A stretch of DNA of 64,000 bases from Nageia nagi. Taxonomy: Eukaryota; Pinophyta. Location of the stretch: the NCBI GenBank assembly GCA_050084985.1, contig JBITNC010000001.1, positions 79,360,001-79,424,000 on the forward strand, written 5' to 3'. Below the pieces are notes generated by a model. It ran no database searches, was not told the DNA's origin, and saw nothing but the letters and a program-made list of their open reading frames with translations. Positions 61,330 to 64,000 of the stretch are shown one piece after another; the stretch's first letter is position 1, and every line of letters begins with the position of its first letter. Both the position numbers and the translations under genes were made by a program.

Positions 61330-64000
61330 TGATATTTATTATTTCATGCTCTTCATTATGTTTTAAGTCATATAAATGAGACGCTCATGATCCAATTTTT
61401 TCTTAACCATGTAAGGTCCTAACCAATTAGGATCAAATTTGTCTCGAAGTTGTCTCTCCATTCATGAAGTTTGTTGGTTTTCCTTTAATACTAGGTCTTC
61501 TATATTAAATTCATTAATTTTAACTTTTTTATTAAAGGCTCATTTAATATAACTTTGATATGTATGCATGTGTTCCAATGCATTAACTATTCTCTCATCT
61601 AGAAGCAAGAACTGATCTAACCTTGTCTTACGAGCTACCTCATCTATGATATAATCTTATAGAGGAATTCGTAGGGATAGGATTTCTATTTCTAAAGGTA
61701 ATACTACTTCTACCCCATAAATTAAAAAAAATAGGGTTGCCCCAATAAGAGTTTGAATGCTAGTGTGATAAGCCCATAAAGCATGTGGAATTCTTGCATG
61801 CCATTCTCTATGAGAATTATCAACTATTTTTAGTAGAATACTACAAATGGTTTTATTCATAACTTCAACTTGTCCATTCCCTTGGGGGTAATAATATCCC
61901 ATACAATCACACTCTATGGTGGGCTAATAATATCCCATATGCATTAATTATTTCATTATTATGGGGCCACTAAAATATCCTCTACATATTATGTCATGTG
62001 CCTATGAAATTAGAATTTATTAATCTACCCACTCTAAGCATCAGAGAAATATGCCATCAAAACCTTTACGATATAGAACATCTCCTAGCATAAAAAATGA
62101 GAATCTTTTAATTCAAATACTTTTTTGGTTAATTTTGTTAAATTGATGGGTAGGATTCCATCTCATAAGATTTTGACTAGTTGGATATGTCATAAATTAT
62201 TGTCTTCCATAATGATATCAAGAACTGCATGTTCTACTCCATCTATTTCCAATGAAGATTGAGTAATCTAGGACTATCTCTATGTGAATAGTTTGTTGAT
62301 GGGGGTTTTTAGGTATCAAGGATCTAATTAAAGCCATGTCATCAACGAATTTATTTATTTACCTTAGTGCTACTTCTAAGTCATATTTTTCAAATGATAT
62401 TAGCAAGTTATTTACTAATTTTTTGTACTTATGTAGCAGAGGCTCTTTATATTAAAAGATTACTTTAACCTAGTTTACAATTAGCAATGAATTGCCAATG
62501 AATTTAACTTTCTTTAGTTTTAATTTTATAATTATCTTTATGGCTAGTAGTAGAGCTTCATACTCATTGTTGTTATTCATACATGGAAAATTAAGTTTTA
62601 GAGAGTAAGGTATAGGAACTCCTTGAGGTGTGATAAATACAACACCAGCACCTCCACTTTTTTTACATCTCAATCCATCAAAATATATCACCATATCCCA
62701 ATCTTCTTAAGGTTCAACAAGGAATTCCATCTCATCTAATTGAAAAACATGTTCATCTCGTAATTCAATTTTGAGTGGTTTATCATCAAATAATGGTGCT
62801 TCTACAAGATAATCAGCTATAACTTGACCTTTAATTGATTTTGACTTATAAATTGCAAGTCAAATTTAGTTAACTACATGATCCATTTATATGTTCTTGC
62901 ATTTTGGTAGGTTTTGTTCATCATGTACTTCAAAGGATCTACTTTAGCGATTATGCATGTAATGAGATTTAACATATAATATCTTAATTCCTTAGTTGCA
63001 AAAACCACGGTAAAACATAATTTTTCCAAGTATATGTATTTGATTTCATAGCTAAATAGGGTTCAAATAAGGTAATATATAGCTTATTCCTTATTATTTT
63101 TGTTCTTTTAAGAAAGCATAGTGCCCAACATTGATTCTATAGCAGACATATAATAGGAATGGTTCCCCTTCTTTAGATGTAACTAAAACTAGAGGTAATG
63201 AAAGATAGCATTTTATTTCATCAAATGCTTCTTATTGTTCACTTCCTTAGTGCAATATAATCCCCTTTTTTAACAATTTATTAAATGGTTTACACTTATC
63301 TGATAGTTGAGAGATAAAACATCTTATAGCTTGTAACTTACCTTGTAAAATTTGTAATTGTTTTATATTTGATGGGAGCTACATATTTACTATTGCTTTT
63401 ATTATATTCAAATCTACTTCAATTCCTTACCTGGAAATAATGAAACCTAATAATTTTCCATAAGTTAGCTCAAAAACATATTTCTTGGGATTTAATCGAA
63501 TACTATGCTCTAGTAATCCATCAAATATTTTGATGAGTACCTTTGGATGGTCCACTCAAGTTTTAGATTTGCTTAATACATCATATATGTAATCTTCCAC
63601 AATATCATGCATTTAATCATGTAAAATGTATGTCATATCCCTTTGGTAAGTGGTTCCTACATTTTTTTAACCAAAGGGAATTACTTTATAGTGAAATTTT
63701 CCCCAAGGCATTGTGAACGTTATCTTATATGGATCTTCTGATGCTACTTGTATCTAGTTATACCCTAAAAATCTATCCATAAGAGATAGCATTTCATATC
63801 CAGCAGTAGATTCAACCAAATTGTCTATGTTTGGTAGTGGTAATTCATCCTTAGGGAAATCTTTATTTAAGTCTCTGAATTCTATGCATATACAAATCTT
63901 TCCATTGGACTTTTTGATTGATACCATGTTGGAAATCTAGTCAAAATAATCAATGGGATGAATCAATTTAGCTTCTAAAAGTTCTTATAACTCTTATTTC
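61330..64000 (-). pseudogene. Gypsy-C pol (Tat type), truncated at window edge
   Basis: Reading from 64000 down, RT has ICIEFRDLNKDFPKDELPLPN, LSLMDRFLGYN, KITFTMPWGKFHYKVIPFG and an active site that reads YIYD instead of YVDD (near 63590). RNase H follows (about 63200-62950), then a second RNase H with YFDGLRCKKSGGAGVVF, NEYEALLLAIK and IGNS (62694-62470). Integrase has the zinc-binding end (YYQPTIECDC, about 61910), which is joined directly to GYYYPQGNGQVE (61902). The core with the two catalytic Asp residues is missing. The C-terminal part (HALWAYHTSIQT, LPLEIEI) ends near 61335. Its gag and RT start lie outside the window. Confidence 0.85.

Overview
This window is repeat-dominated, AT-rich nuclear DNA from a seed plant. 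Every recognisable coding remnant is a plant transposable element: two Ty1/Copia elements of one family, three Ty3/Gypsy elements of the Tat type carrying two RNase H domains, a solo LTR, a plant mobile domain (PMD) remnant, and two Helitron/Helentron-like elements. I see no intact host gene, rRNA, tRNA or CRISPR array. The density of nested, decayed LTR elements suits a large plant genome. A gymnosperm is my guess, but nothing in the window fixes the taxon.

Layout. 1-5.9 kb: unassigned AT-rich DNA with a 20-bp minisatellite and an 11-bp perfect hairpin. 5.9-6.9 kb: minus-strand gag-like remnant. 7.23-7.74 kb: solo Copia LTR, minus strand. 7.7-12.5 kb: mostly unassigned, ending in a 191-bp two-copy repeat. 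12.5-36 kb: one old Gypsy element on the minus strand (Gypsy-A), split into three pieces by two plus-strand Copia elements. Copia-2 (13771-23197, target duplication CTTCT) is heavily decayed and itself carries a Helitron-like insertion (15192-16455). Copia-1 (24761-33360, target duplication ATTTG) is younger, with LTRs about 2% different, and has a clear PBS, PPT, leader, gag-pol and 3' hairpin array. 36-39.5 kb: unassigned DNA, an exon-like fragment (37.8-38.0 kb) and a second Helitron-like element (38216-39478) in the opposite orientation.

39.9-43.4 kb: a long decayed plus-strand reading frame of unknown identity. 44.7-52.9 kb: Gypsy-B, plus strand, order gag-PR-aRNH-RT-RNH-INT, with the RT-RNH block duplicated in tandem. 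55.0-56.8 kb: PMD (MAIN-like) remnant on the same strand. 56.8-61.3 kb: unassigned AT-rich DNA. 61.3-64.0 kb: Gypsy-C, minus strand, in the other domain order (RT-RNH-aRNH-INT), with its integrase core deleted; it runs off the window.

Inferred history: Gypsy-A inserted first, then Copia-2 and Copia-1 inserted into it. A Helitron-like element then inserted into Copia-2. Most stop codons in the decayed frames look like C-to-T or G-to-A changes, as expected of methylated, silenced DNA. The least ordinary signals are (1) two Helitron-like copies that share ends but not interiors, giving a nearly identical 231-bp inverted repeat 24 kb apart; (2) two kinds of RNA hairpin in the Copia family, one in the leader and one repeated before the PPT, whose stems are kept by paired base changes; and (3) stop codons at the same sites in both Copia copies.
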